Below, piece by piece: positions 11,490 to 23,324 of a stretch of DNA of 64,000 nucleotides. Both the position numbers and the translations under genes were made by a program. Within the stretch, counting starts at the first letter, position 1. The number at the start of each line of letters is the position of its first letter. The stretch spans positions 65,262,966 to 65,326,965 of the forward strand of contig OX393576.1 of the NCBI GenBank assembly GCA_947652605.1, given 5' to 3'. The notes beneath the pieces are model-generated. The model was not told the origin of the DNA. It ran no database searches and saw only the letters and a list, made by a program, of their open reading frames with translations. This DNA is from Elmis aenea (lineage: Eukaryota > Arthropoda > Insecta > Coleoptera > Elmidae).

Positions 11490-11597
11490 GAATATGTAAT
11501 ATGCTTCTTACAACTCTTGGTATGTAATATAAAATATGCTATAATAATGTTCTAGATATTTGTCTGTTGACATACTTTTGCGCAGCACTGTATGTGC
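11490..11597 (-). repeat. Fragments of family M and of the GCGCAAAAG repeat
   Basis: About 11490-11535 (ATGCTTCTTACAACTCTTG, TATGTAATAT) matches the left end of family M in reverse orientation. About 11553-11597 (TTCTAGATATTTGTCTGTTG, TTTTGCGCAGCACTGTA) is the reverse complement of the repeat starting at 1994. Both are small remnants lying side by side. Confidence 0.5.
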
Positions 11598-11599
11598 AT

Positions 11600-12366
11600 T
11601 AGATAAAAACCCCGGTACATGCACAAAAAATTATTTGCGACTATCTTTGTGGCATTATTTGCAGCATTATCTCCCTTACAAAACGCTTGCCACCGAATAA
11701 TTAAAGCAATTTCTCACGTGTAGTTAGCTCTTAAAATTTACCTTATTTTGCCGTTTACTAAAGTGCTATCATAACAGGCAGAATTCCACAGGACAAGCGA
11801 CAATTGTGGATGTTAAATGCTTTGTAGTTAAGGTACAAAACACCGATTAGCTAACTAGAACGAGAAACAGCAGTTAGATTTCAGATTTACTTACGCATTG
11901 CGTTTCGTGCGTCTTATCTTTATACTTGTATTGAGGGAGAGAACGTGGAATGGCCAGGTATGCTATTAAACCGACCCTGCCGTAATAGTGCTCTATAATT
12001 GTGCACTTAATATTCAAAAGCCCACAAAATCTCTCAACTGGAGCGCAGAGGATTTTCCTTTTTGCCTTGTCAAGGAACAGCTTTGTATTATTTAATTGAT
12101 TGCAGAATACATTTCGTTATCTCATATCTAATTTAACCCTATCTATATTTGTGTTTAATTGCTTATAGCGATTATAGAGGGAAATTCACAAGTATTGCTT
12201 TTTTCATTTAATTTTGTTTAAATTCTGCACTAAAAGCATTATATGATGTTAAAATTTGGAATAAATTACTATGTTCATTTGTGTAGATGAGTTTTTCACC
12301 CTAAAACAGAAAATTTTGGTACGAATGAAACTTATTAATTATGTTGTAGGTGAGAAAATGTTGTAT
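11600..12366. other. No gene seen
   Basis: Mixed-complexity sequence with no recognised repeat terminus or ORF. Confidence 0.45.
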
Positions 12367-12374
12367 CCAGTAAT

Positions 12375-13642
12375 CAGGGCCGGCCCTAGTAAGCCCGGGG
12401 CCCAACTCAAGGACAAGCTCCGGGCCCCCCTCCCCCCAAAAAATTACATTTACATTATCATACAAATAATTTATTTTTTTAAATAAAATTTTGAACAAAC
12501 AAGCTAAAATAATGTAACAAACAACAAAATATAAAATTTGACAATTAAAATAAATATTTCCAGATTTTGCTTCCGCAAAATCTTTTAATAGGTTGTCGAA
12601 GTCCATCTTCCTTCTTCCATCTTCACTTTCAATTGACATAATTGCGACTGAATTTAAACGTAATTTTAATTTTGAAAAACTTCTTTCGTCCGCAGAGTGT
12701 TACCGGTATACTAAGGAAGATCCTTAGCGCAATAAATGAATTTGGAAACGAGGTCGGACGATTATTACAAGACAAATATTTAGGTATTTTTAAAGGATTG
12801 CAACAACTTTGTGGAATAGTTACTTTTAAAGTTTCTATTTCTTCCGCCAACATGAATCCATTTAAGTCCACCGATTCGCCGTATTTTAAAGCGATTTGTA
12901 AATCAGCAGCAAATTTTAATGCAGTCTCTTTGGATTGATTGCAAAATGTCCATAAAAAAAGTAAATAAACTATGGTCTCTTTTAATTGTTTAAATCGAGG
13001 TTGAAAAGACTGCAGTGTTTTATCTAACACTTGATTCAGTTTATTTTGTATGCTTCCTTTGCATCAACAACAGGGTCGTCTGAGGACTCGTATGCAAATT
13101 GCCTTTTGTGTTTCCGTAAACGTTTCAACTAGAATTGTGGAACATCTAAATCTTTTGCAAGATCATTTGCACCGGTTAATACATCTTTAAAACCTTTTTC
13201 TCGGTACACTCTAGCCATTTGCACAATTTTTCAAAAGTGAGTATTCCCCTAAGGTTTCATTTTGTAATTCTTTGCTTACTAAGTTCACTTGGAAAACCAA
13301 ATCATGCCAGAAAACTAAAGATACCAAGAATTTGCAATCTTTCATTTGAGTCGCCAAAGATTCTGTTTCGCTTTTTGCGTTTCCGTAAACGTTTCAACTG
13401 GAACTATTTCACGAAAGCTTTTGTTAATTGATTTGATGATAGTATTTGGTAAATAGTCTATTATATTACTGTGGTATGGTTTAATATTTCACTATTGAAC
13501 AATAACTTTTTTAAGTGATATGATAGAGAATTGCTTTTTGTTTCTATGCTATTAATAAGCATTGTATTAATATTTTTTATTTTTTGAGAGCGGGGCCCCT
13601 TTAAGCGCGGGAATCGGTGGAATGTGCTTAATGCCGGCCCTG
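12375..13642 (-). mobile_element. hAT transposon, 1268 bp, with target duplication
   Basis: Ends are CAGGGCCGGCCCTAGTAAG and GCCGGCCCTG. The flanks are CCAGTAAT (12367-12374) and CCAGTACT (13643-13650), an 8-bp target duplication with one mismatch, which is diagnostic of hAT elements. Internal GGGGCCC motifs near both ends are typical of this group. A broken transposase C-terminus lies inside on the minus strand. Much of the transposase is missing, so this is an internally deleted copy. Confidence 0.88.
12540..13090 (-). pseudogene. hAT transposase C-terminal (dimerisation) remnant, ZMYM1-like
   Basis: The minus strand reads LDKTLQSFQPRFKQLKETI, ALKFAADLQIALKYGESVDL, then PTSFPNSFIALRIFLSIPVT. 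After a frame change it reads IMSIESEDGRRKMDFDNLLK and DFAEAKS. This order (helical region, then IALRI-LSIPVT dimerisation core, then SIE and the acidic FDNLLKDFA tail) matches hAT transposases of the zinc-finger MYM-type-1-like group. The usual ERSFSKLKL stretch is disrupted by a frameshift near 12680, and sequence after it is shortened. The N-terminal and RNase-H-like catalytic parts are absent. Non-functional. Confidence 0.75.
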
Positions 13643-13650
13643 CCAGTACT

Positions 13651-14557
13651 GTTAATTTGATAACTGATTAACGAAACGTTATTTCTTGTATAATTTTTTA
13701 TTGTTAACGGCAATTAGTTTCGCATCAAGCTAAAAGATGAGGTTAAAACAGAAAGTAAATCTAGAGAATAAAACAAATGTTTAGCGTCACAGATGTTAGT
13801 AACGATTATCACAATTTAACGAGAGCAAAAAATAATTATAAAATATCTTCGAAACAATGTTGCACTCATTTTATGAACGAAATAATAATACTAATTTGAA
13901 AAACATTAATTTCGATGACAAATTTCATTATTAATGTTGCCTCCGTTTTAATTGACGTGTGTGCATATTACATGCACAACCTGATATTATTATTTAACAG
14001 ACATTTGACATTAGAATGGCGTTGCATGTAGCAACATTCAATTTACTGCGAGATTTACTTTTTAATAAATTCAATCGTGGAACTATCGATCAAGTCGCCG
14101 CGACGGTTCTATGAAAATGTAATTTCTTATATGTTAAAGAGAAGACAGCGCGCGCTTAAAACTTGGATTTATAAACGTAAATATTTAATGCAAATCAAAA
14201 ACAAAATGGAAACGTAATGAATTTTGATGCGGTGTTACAACGTCATAAGTGGATTCAGTTTAATAATAAATTGATGCGATTTTAATATCGGATTTATTAG
14301 GACGTAATGTAAATGGCAACACTTTAAATAACTGTGTGATATACTGACACTACCAATAAAGCTTGATTGCCCATAGGTGTTTTAATCGCGTCCATTGTAA
14401 ATAAATACGGAGTAATCTAGATAATCTTTTATGTTTACCATTTCGTTCGTAATTGATATTAAAAAAACGTCATATTGTGACTTCATAAACACTACTTTAA
14501 TACTTCATAAATACCACTTAATTCGGGACACTATGGGATCTTGTTTAATATAAGAGA
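13651..14557. other. No gene seen
   Basis: AT-rich unique-looking sequence with a small GC-richer patch near 14090-14155. No coding signal was recognised. Confidence 0.45.
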
Positions 14558-15255
14558 TATCATCATCATTGAGCTGTACAATCCTTTTGGATTATGGCTA
14601 ACGCCGAGGCGTTTTTCAAATTCATTTATTGCGGTGGATCGGTCCTCTGTTTCTGTTTTTTCAAAGCTTGTTGTTGGTCCTGGCTGCCTCCGTTATTTTC
14701 TTTCATTCTTTCCTATCTTTGCATTTCGATTTCCAATCATTTATTCTCAATGCCTTTGTATTTTCCTCCATGGCCTCTCCATCTTTTCCTTGGTCTTCCG
14801 CTGTTCCTGGGCCAAATAAGGATCCAATGTGTTATCCTCCTGATCATTTCGGTTGGTTTCCTTCTCATGATGCACATCGTAATAATTGTTGTATTTTAAT
14901 GTGTCGAATGTTATTTTCTCCTCCGAGTTCCTCCTCTATTTCTTTGTTCCTTCTCAGTCTTACTTCTCCATCTCTTGTTACGTTAGGTCCTAGTATTGCT
15001 CTAAACTTCGCTAAGATTTTGTAGGCGGTATTTAACAGAGCTATGGGTCTATAGTTTTTACAGTTCTCCTTTCCTCCTTTTTTGCGCAGTGGTATGATTA
15101 TACCAGTCCTTTGGCATCTTGTTTTGCGTCCATATTTGTCTAATTAAGTAGCATACTTGTATATGTAATTGCTGTCTTTCATATTTTACCAGTTCTATCT
15201 TGTCCTCTCCCAGGGCTTTACCATTTTTTAGTTTTCTTATTTCTTTTTGTATTTC
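14558..15255 (-). pseudogene. Non-LTR reverse transcriptase with large internal deletion
   Basis: Reading down from 15255 on the minus strand: EIQKEIRKLKNGKALGEDKI, LIRQIWTQNKMPKDWYN, a KKGEL-like motif and RPIALLNTAYKILAKF. These belong to the start of an RT domain. The sequence then runs directly into FRAILGPNVTRDGEVRLRR and NIRHIKIQQLLR, which belong to the region after the RT domain. Motifs A to E, including the catalytic YADD, are missing. A GATGATGAT-type tail near 14560 marks the 3' end. Several stops and frameshifts are present. The family differs from the 8.4-kb and 16.7-kb copies. The upstream end abuts the mariner fragment. Confidence 0.75.
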
Positions 15256-15722
15256 TATTGTGAACAGCTTCAGCGAGTACAAGCAGCACTAATTCAGAAA
15301 CAGCCTTCTTTGATCAATCGAAAGAAAGTGCCATTCTTACAAGACAATGCTAGACCTCATACCGCAAAAGTGACGCGGGAAAACAATTCTGAACTTGGCT
15401 GGGAAATGTTACCACACCCTCCTTATTCTCCTGACATTAATTTCGCCGTTACCACATTTTCTTGGCTCTTGTCGACTGTATTAGGCATAGGCAGGCAGTG
15501 GCAGTACAAAACTCGAGTTAATGTAGTAAATGCAATTCGTCAATTTTTTAAATCAAAATTCGTGATTTGTACAATAACGGCATACAAAAATTGGCGTTAC
15601 GTTGGCAAAAGGTCATTGTGATGGTAATTATTCCGATGAATAATTGTGTATTACTGGTTTCTAATACATTTTTATATTTTATCATCAAAAACCGCACGAA
15701 CTTTTTTGGTTTCCTGATAATA
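15256..15722 (+). pseudogene. mariner transposase C-terminal fragment and right terminal repeat
   Basis: From 15256 the plus strand reads YCEQLQRVQAALIQKQPS, LINRKKVPFLQDNARPHT, then LGWEMLPHPPYSPDI. QDNARPH carries the second catalytic aspartate of a DD34D mariner. After SPDI a frameshift near 15450 destroys the third catalytic position. The genuine frame resumes out of phase with YHIFLALVD and further on LYNNGIQKLALRWQKVI, the usual C-terminus. A mariner-like terminal repeat, ACCGCACGAACTTTTTTGG, lies at 15691-15709. The N-terminal DNA-binding half and left terminus are missing. The left border coincides with the reverse transcriptase remnant at 14558-15255. Confidence 0.8.
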
Positions 15723-15725
15723 TTG

Positions 15726-16737
15726 ATGCAGAATTATTTAATATCATATTAATTCTTGTAATCGTAAGAAAACAATTAAAATAGCGTTGGGTTAGGTTGA
15801 ATCTATTATTCGCTAACCACACGAAATGCTTCCACCATCTTTCTCGATTTCTTTAGATATTTTCTGAAGGACGTGTTTCTGGATATGGCGTAAATGGGTT
15901 TCTAACGTCCTGAAAGACGTATTTCTAATAAAGTCTTCTACCCTGTGTCATTACCCATTATGCAAGAACGTTCGAAAACGTAAAAATAAGCGAACCTTTC
16001 AACCAAGCTGATGTAGTCGCGTTTCTGAATGCTCTTATCTGAATAAACATTTACTTTCAAAACAGCTTATCAAAATATTCTGATTCGCAAACGTATTTGA
16101 TTAGCTGTAACGCATAAAGTCAATTTTGTCGGGTAAAAATTTAATTGCAAACCTAATATGTAAACAACACGTAGCTTATTTTTAGTTTTAATGACCTCTT
16201 GCTTTATGGGGTAGTGTGTGAATGCGTAAATTAGAGTGTTGCGTTTATCCAAGCCGAAGTATGTAGATGTTCTGATTAGATAAGCTCAAATTATTTCGAA
16301 CTAACAGAAATTGCCAGTAAGTCACTTATTCACGGTCATTTGGCTTGCGTGACAAAATGAATCGAAAAACTAAAAGTAATAAAGTAATCTGAATCAAAGG
16401 TATTATTAACGTTTTACACCCACAGTTACTTATCAAGACTGCATTAAGCCCACGCTATGCAGTGGTATAATTAACATTAGATTCTTTACATGTGCAAGTT
16501 ACATTTCATTAGCTATTAGCTATCTACCGCTGGCACTTTTATTTGAAAAAATGTCTACCAGTCGTTGCCATTTTTCTTACTTAATGATGAAATAACGACA
16601 TGAAACTTATTAATCAATTATGTTGGTTCTCTTGGTTTTCATTTTGCAAAATCAAGAAAATACTTGGGCAAACAAATCTATACAAAGCAGTATTCGAACA
16701 TTTTGATTTAAAAAAGTAACATTTAAAAAAACTTATT
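15726..16737. other. No gene seen
   Basis: Contains a short degenerate direct repeat (GGACGTGTTTCT and AGACGTATTTCTA, about 15871-15930) and ACCCTGTGTCATTA near 15940, which might be a decayed element end. Otherwise unremarkable. Confidence 0.4.
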
Positions 16738-17955
16738 CGTGTGTACCAGGTAAAATACTGGCAAGAGTAATGGAAGGCAGATTAAAAGAAAAAATAGAAA
16801 ACACACTAGAAGAATCCCAATACGGTTTCAGAAGAGGAAGGAGTACACAAGACCCGGTCTTTATACAAAGACAAACAATCGAAAAGGGCTTAACAAAAAA
16901 CAAGGAAATACATTTATGTTTTATAGACTTGGAAAAAGCATTCGATAAAATCAAAAGAAAAGACGTATGAAGGGTCCTAAGAAGAAAGGGAATAGAAATA
17001 GAAACAATCGACATAATAAAAGCGATGGACGAAAAAACGGTAAATATTGTAAGAACCCAGATGAAGAAACGGCAGAGTTTGAAACAAAAGAGGACTTAGC
17101 CCATTATTATTCTCAGTAGTCATGGATGAGGTAACTAAAGAAATAAAACAAAAAATGAGCCCGTTCAACCTAGGCAACTGGAAAATGAATAAAATAAACA
17201 TAACTGAGCTAATAATGTTCTCAGACAGCATGGTCTTAGTTGCGGAAACAGAAAACTATCTGCAACATAATCTAGAAACTCTAAACCAGGAATTGGAAAA
17301 AATTAATACGAAAACTATGATCTTTACAACGGAGAACAAAGTGCATACATAACATCACTTTAAATGGGCTTAGGTTGAAACAGGTAGAAAGTTTTAAATA
17401 TTTAGGAGCGATTATAGAGAAAAATGGAGGAATGGACAAAGAAATAAGCGAAAGGACAGGAAATGTGGGAAGAATATTTAAGAGAGAAGTCCCAAAACGA
17501 ACAAAAGTGGAAGTGGTAAAAAAGGTTGTAACTCCAGCACTTTTATACGGAAGTGAAACGTGGACAGTCACAAATAAAAACAGTAGCCGAGTGAATGCAG
17601 CAGAAATGGGATTTCTAAGAAAAAACCAAGGAAAAACAAAAAATGATAGAATCAGAAATGAAACATATGGAGAGCAATTGGATAAAATCAGGTGAAACAT
17701 AAATCGAAGAAAAACAGCTGGGATGGTTGGGTCACATTTATAGGATGAAAGAAGAGAGGCTAACCATAAAAGCCGATGAAGCAAGATCACAGGGAAAAAA
17801 CAAAAGAGGTATACCAAGAAGAACCTGGCAAGACGAAGTTAAAAAAGCAGCAACGGACAGAAACATCAAATGGAAAGACATAAAAATCTAGCACAAGACA
17901 GTAAAACACAACTCAACAGTCCTACACCTAACAGTAGAAGGACTCATGACTTAAA
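16738..17955 (+). pseudogene. Non-LTR retrotransposon reverse transcriptase, 5' truncated, inactive
   Basis: Begins VPGKILARVMEGRLKEKIEN, then LEESQYGFRRGRSTQDPV and IHLCFIDLEKAFDKIKR with motif A intact. Further on come LSPLLFSVVMDEVTKEI, a motif C changed to FSDS, VESFKYLGAIIEKNGG, VTPALLYGSETWTVT and, in another frame, QLGWLGHIYRMKEERLT, GIPRRTWQDEVKKAA. Stops and frameshifts separate the pieces. It is the same family as the minus-strand copy at 8393-9325 and is longer, keeping the middle section that copy lost. The 3' end is near 17955, after ACAGTAGAAGGACTC. The YLG, YGSETW and WLGHI-RM order is typical of RTE-like or related clades; the clade is not certain. Confidence 0.85.
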
Positions 17956-18583
17956 TAACTCATTCGTGTTTAAAGTTTAGCCAAATGGACCGGGCATAAA
18001 AACAGTAATAAGAATTGTTAGTCATATGTAGTAAGGTTGTCCCATATATCATAAATATTGTGTTTAGCTTACTTTCTGGGTAAAAGTGCAACAGACCTAA
18101 AAAAAAATAACTTAAACAAATGTTACAGTTTTATATTTATCGTAGAAAAACATTGATTAATTAAGTAATTTACAATAAATCATGTGATTATTTCAAATGA
18201 TTTGATCTTTACGTATTTTTAAGATTTGCTGGATATTTCCTGATGATGACAGAATGTTGTATAATTTTGAACATTCAAACTTTATTTATTAATTTAATAG
18301 ATCGTCGGACTAACATTATTTATAATTACTTGCTGCTGATGTATATCTCACTTGAAAATCTCATATGCCGAGTAATCGATGATTAATTAAGATAAAGTTA
18401 GTAACATATCGTTAAGTAACGCACCAAATTTCACCTACAATTTGATTATCCTCTAAATTGCTCACGCTTGGCCTAGTGTGGGTTATATTATATGGCTATT
18501 TTGCGTGTAGCTTGTGTTAATGTAATACAACGTGGTGTAACATTTTTAAAGTTAAAGATCTGGAACAGTTAAGCTAAAAATGC
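17956..18583. other. No gene seen
   Basis: AT-rich sequence without a recognised repeat terminus or ORF. Confidence 0.45.
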
Positions 18584-18762
18584 TCCCAGGGTGTCCTAAA
18601 ATTGGGTTGCGGAAAATTGCTCGAATAAAATTGCTCGAAATCAATTGCTCGAAAAATTGTTCCTCGAATGGACAGTTCCTCGAAAGCCTAATTGCTTGAA
18701 TAACAATATCTCGAAAACAAAAGTTCTCGAAATAATAAAAGAAGTTACTTGAAGAAAATTTA
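18584..18762. repeat. TCGAA tandem array next to a CAGGGTGTCC terminus
   Basis: CCCAGGGTGTCCTAAAATTG at 18585-18604 resembles a TACAGGGTG-type terminus. It is followed by about nine imperfect units, each built around ATTGCTCGAA. TCGAA or TTGAA starts at 18621, 18635, 18649, 18664, 18680, 18696, 18711, 18727 and 18749, so the period is 14-16 bp. A minus-strand ORF across it is a by-product of the array. Confidence 0.65.
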
Positions 18763-20269
18763 TTAAATTTATATAAATACAAAATAATTAAATGTACTAG
18801 AAAAGTTGTTTACATTTGTTTATCAGTAACTATCAGTAACTAAACAGGTAAAATTATTTATTACCTTATTAAGGTAATAAATATATAACATTGTCTCTCG
18901 ACACTGTTTTCAAAATATTTTTAAAAGCAACAACCCCCCTAAGACAATTTCGGTCATTCAGATTGTAACAAAACATTCTAATTTCTTTTCGGTTTTCATT
19001 TTAAATTTATAATAATCAGTTGGTTTACAAAACACGTTTAGAATGAAAATTGACTACTGCTTTGTGTTTTTATTGATTTTTTCTTACATTATTAAGAGCT
19101 ACAGTTTTCATGAAACTAATGCAATTATTTTAAAAATATTTTTTACATTTTGGGAAGTTTTTGTTGTCATAGCAATTTTTGGTACACCTTTTGTAGTTGA
19201 GAACATGTTTTAATATTTAAGTTATGGTCACTCGAACTTATTTAATGGTTCTGTTACAGATGGTAATTTTAATGATGATAAATATTTAATAGATCGTTTG
19301 TCTTTCAATTGGTTTTAACTAACTCAATAGACAGTTTTTTTATTGAACAGTTTAGAATTCAATAATTTATTATTCCTTCTATCTTGTAAGTTTATGTCTT
19401 TATAACGTTGTTCAAATACTTAATGTTTCATAACATAAAACACAAAAAGTGAGTTGTTGGAGTCTGCTCAATGTATTCCAGGCGAATCTTACGGTTAAGC
19501 AGCTTCCACGAGAATTGCATTGTATGTAAAGCTCACACGACCAAATCTATTGTGTGCTAAATAAATGACGGGAAGGGACGCGGAGAATCGCAACCTGGGA
19601 AATTGTGATTCAGAAATCAAACTCGGCCAGTGACTTGAGATTACAAAAATTGGAATAGGTAACTAGATCCGGCTATTGCGTAACGGTATTGTGGATTAGC
19701 GAACGGAGCTTACTAATTTCCCCTAATACACATTGTACACTTAAATCCCATCAGAGAATCTAATTGAGTTTCAATGTTGATCTGCCATATCACACACAGT
19801 CTGTGAAACAGTGATACGATTATAATGACTGACTAAAGATTAATTGCATTTGCAGCACTAAATCATACATTTTAGCGCTTAGTAATTAAGCTAAATCCAC
19901 ATTATAATCTAAATACAAAGTCACGTTTTGTTATTTACATACCATGCCGTTTAAAGAATCTGTATAATGTATCAAACCATAGATTTAATTAAAAAAGTTA
20001 AAATCTTTTGCTCAATTTATGGGTAAGGAATAAGCTTAGTTTTCCTGAACATATGTACTTGTTATCTGGAATGTAGGGCTGCACCAATTAGCACACCGTT
20101 TTCAAAAACAAACAAACATAACATTTGCAATAATAACAAGTATGTTGTTAACTAATTTGTATTTCCCTAGTAAACAACCCGACACCTCCACCAATATTTT
20201 CAAGAATTTTTTGAAATTGCAAATACACAAATATATTCATTTTAGACATGGGACATGCTCACTGTTTTT
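18763..20269. other. No gene seen
   Basis: Contains a small tandem copy (ATCAGTAACT twice at about 18822-18841). Bases 19480-19900 are less AT-rich and match no repeat recognised in the window. No ORF of note. Confidence 0.4.
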
Positions 20270-20445
20270 TAAGCCGGTGTGACACGATGAAAGATTTTGT
20301 ATAGAAATTTGTACCAAATATTACACAGAAAATCTTATATCGTGTCATACAGGTTTCTTGTACAAAATTCTGTATAGTTTCTTGCATGTACAAGCGTTCC
20401 ATGCAGTTTCTTGTACAGAAAATACAATAGGGCGTGTTCTATTTG
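20270..20445. repeat. Possible small MITE
   Basis: CACGATGAAAGATTTTGTAT is mirrored by AGAAAATCTTATATCGTG about 30 bp later. TTTCTTGTACA occurs twice and TTTCTTGCATGTACA once within 120 bp. This looks like a short element with internal inverted repeats, but the boundaries are not defined. Confidence 0.3.
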
Positions 20446-21106
20446 CAAGCAAGTTTTGATACAGAAACTGCGTGCTACAGATGCGCATTTAGTTCGTGAA
20501 TAATGGCGACTAACAGCTGATTTTGAACATCTGCTGCTAAGGGAAATATAAACAATAGAAATTCCTGTTAACAGTTAATTCTTGGTAATCCGAAGCAGGA
20601 TGTTGTTAAGGTTTGTTCCAACAGGCTTGCTAACAGTTTGCAATTTCAATTGTCTAAAATTAAAACTAAAGAAAAAAAAAGAGGGCGAGCCTGATTTTTG
20701 TTACACCCGGTAGGCATTATTTGGTATGCATTTAATACTAAATTGGGCATGCAAACCATAAGGAACATTCTTTAAAATATTTATCACCAAATAAATATAA
20801 GTTTAAAAAAGTTGTTTAAAATTTATCCTTAATCACATATTGGATTATGAAACTATTCAATTTTAGTTAACGTAAGTTTTGCAAAAACTTTTGTGGTAGA
20901 TATACCTAAAAAGGCAACGAAAGATTATATAGAACCCAGCACTTAAGCCTCTATCAACTTTTTGTCTTACACTGGATGTATGCTTTATTCCTTCTATGAA
21001 TTATTAAAAACTAGAGTAATCTTGACATTGTTGAGGCGTATTTAGGGTTTGTACGTTAGTTTACAATTTCAATAAAATTGTAAACAGTATTACAATCTTA
21101 ATAAAC

Positions 21107-21412
21107 ATGCATTGTAAAGAAAAATATTCATTTACCGAAAATTGCGTGAGGTCAGACGAGTTACGAAGAAATGAAGTGCAGTCATTACGGATCGTTAATC
21201 AAATGTCCACCACTTTGGATTATGATGTGGACCAGGATGTAAATTATGCTAGTATGACGCGGCACAGATTTTACACTATTGGCAATGTGGGACAGCCTTA
21301 CAAAAAAAAAAGATTAAAAACCCTTATCGCAAAGTCCAGCCAGTATAAATTATCTTGTTATTTTTTTTGTGGTTACTTAGCACAAGGCTATAGTTTGCAA
21401 CGAAAAGCATAA
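21107..21412 (+). other. Unrecognised 101-codon ORF
   Basis: The longest otherwise unexplained plus-strand ORF nearby. It opens MHCKEKYSFTENCVRS and includes DYDVDQDVNYASMTRHR. Composition is mixed and hydrophilic, more protein-like than most chance ORFs here. However, it has no motif I recognise, no splice context that I can argue for, and a Phe/Cys-rich low-quality end. It may be chance, a TE relic, or a single exon. Confidence 0.2.
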
Positions 21413-21494
21413 ATCTAGTACCTAATGTGGAGTTAGGTTTTTAGATGAACAAGGTTAGCAAAAACTATAGATTCATTATAATCATTATAATATC

Positions 21495-21690
21495 TTTAAC
21501 AGTATCTATTAATGCCGTTTTTCTCCATAGCTTTACATAATTAGCTTGTGGGCACGCTGTCATAGGCTTTTTTCAAATCCACAAACATGATTATGTGCTT
21601 GTCTCCCGCGTGCTTACTTTATGTCTATTATTTGCTTTAAACAGAACACATTGTCCGAACACGATATCTCCGGACGAATATTTAGCAACA
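21495..21690 (-). pseudogene. Reverse transcriptase motif A fragment
   Basis: The minus strand reads SCSDNVFCLKQIIDIK. After a one-base frame change it reads AGDKHIIMFVDLKKAYDSVP, the motif A region of a non-LTR reverse transcriptase with its catalytic aspartate. It then meets a stop. Only about 60 residues survive. The SCSDNVFCL signature resembles SCIDNVFCL at 49340-49436, suggesting one family. Sequence out to about 21790 might continue it but is too eroded. Confidence 0.6.
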
Positions 21691-21790
21691 GCGAATTATC
21701 TGTTCGTACAAGGGACATCAAACAGGATACCTAGCTAAACTTCTATGTTGCCACAAAATTAACATGATCTACAATGTTATCGTAAATTTG

Positions 21791-22971
21791 CTTTTCAAGG
21801 CATCTAAAGTTCGAAACACACGACCTTACAAGAATATCAAGACATGTGCAATACAATGTGCGGCTCTTGTAAGGAAATGATGTGCTCACAATGAAAACAC
21901 AATAAGAGATTTACTAAATCCAGAAATGATGTTTCTATAGAATTGATTGTTTGAATAATAATCAAAAAGTCTGTTTAAAACATATTGAACTTTGCCTTAG
22001 ATAATAATGTGTTATTCTTCAGACAAAATAATCATTTTTAAGTGGGCTATATAGTCTAAATTCTATGTCATTTTGGTAATAACATTGACACAACAGAACA
22101 TAGCTACTAATTGACACCTTACTTCTGTGTAAGTCAATACACGAATCGAATAACATCTAATACTCAGTTTATAAAATAGGCAATTTCATAAACTGGGTTA
22201 AACATATACAGCAAATAATAAATGAGCATATGTATGGCGATTACGTGCGTATCTAGTAGAAGTTGAAAAAAAAAACATCGCATCAGCTTTGTGGTTATGT
22301 TACAAAAGCTATATACCCGCGACAGAAATAAAATGGAAATTGTTCCAACGAAAGTTTATTGCGAATTTATAAGAATGATCTACTAGCAGGTAAAATTAAC
22401 TGCTTTAACATCGAAAATGAATTTAGATTATGTTAACCAGGTTTAAAAGACACACAAATTTAGAACGACATTATTTTAATTTTAATAATCCGTTGTAGAA
22501 ATATAATGATTTAATTAGAGCATTCAGCTGATCAATTACAATGTTAAAAAATACTAGTGTAGGTACACATTTTGCATGGTTGTAACAAGATAGGAAATCT
22601 ACACGCAAGGCACAATCAGAATTTAAAATTATCCTTTAGTTAGACGACGACTGCATTTCAACTAATGGATGAATCAATTAAGCACCTACTAATGAGACGT
22701 CCTTTACATCACTGAATATTTATTTGTGTGGCCCCGAAGCAAATATTTAATTAATTAACTGTAATAAGCTTTATACCATTAATTTGTTACCCGTAACGTA
22801 TTGCTGGGTAGCATGAACTATGTGGCCTGCTTGTACAAAGTAACACTGGTGCTAAAATACGAGTTAATTCCCAAAAATAGAACACTTCAGCGCCAACAAT
22901 GCTGCGATTTGGCTAATTCTAGGATTAACGTAGTTTAACTCCGGGTTTGATTTTTATGTAATCGGGCTTTG
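21791..22971. other. No gene seen
   Basis: AT-rich sequence without a recognised element terminus. Bases 22680-22960 are somewhat more complex and unmatched in the window. Confidence 0.4.
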
Positions 22972-23324
22972 TACAGGGTGAGGCATCACTTATGACACAC
23001 CCACTTGTTTTGATATTGGAAAGAATTATCAAAAACAGTTTCAAATAAAAGTTGTTTGATACAGTATTTCCCAAAAAATTTTCAAGTCAAATTTTTGTTT
23101 TCTTTTGTTTTTTAAATGGCACTATACATATTTTTTTATACCATTTGAAAGACATTTTTTATACCCTTACATAACAAGATAATAGCAAAAAAATCATTTT
23201 GTTTTAAAAGCGTACGTTATTAATTAATTTACATCAGTAGGCTTTGAAAATGATGCAAAACGGTAGCAAATTAAAAAGAAAGTTGATTAGGTTACAACGG
23301 TTAACATTAAACTACTGTAATAAA

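Noticed and set aside
12642..12938. 98-codon plus-strand ORF
   Set aside because: Antisense to the hAT transposase remnant.
14541..15024. Three overlapping plus-strand ORFs with membrane-like sequence
   Set aside because: Antisense to the deleted reverse transcriptase at 14558-15255.
16733..17817. Minus-strand ORFs up to 178 codons
   Set aside because: Antisense shadows of the plus-strand reverse transcriptase at 16738-17955.
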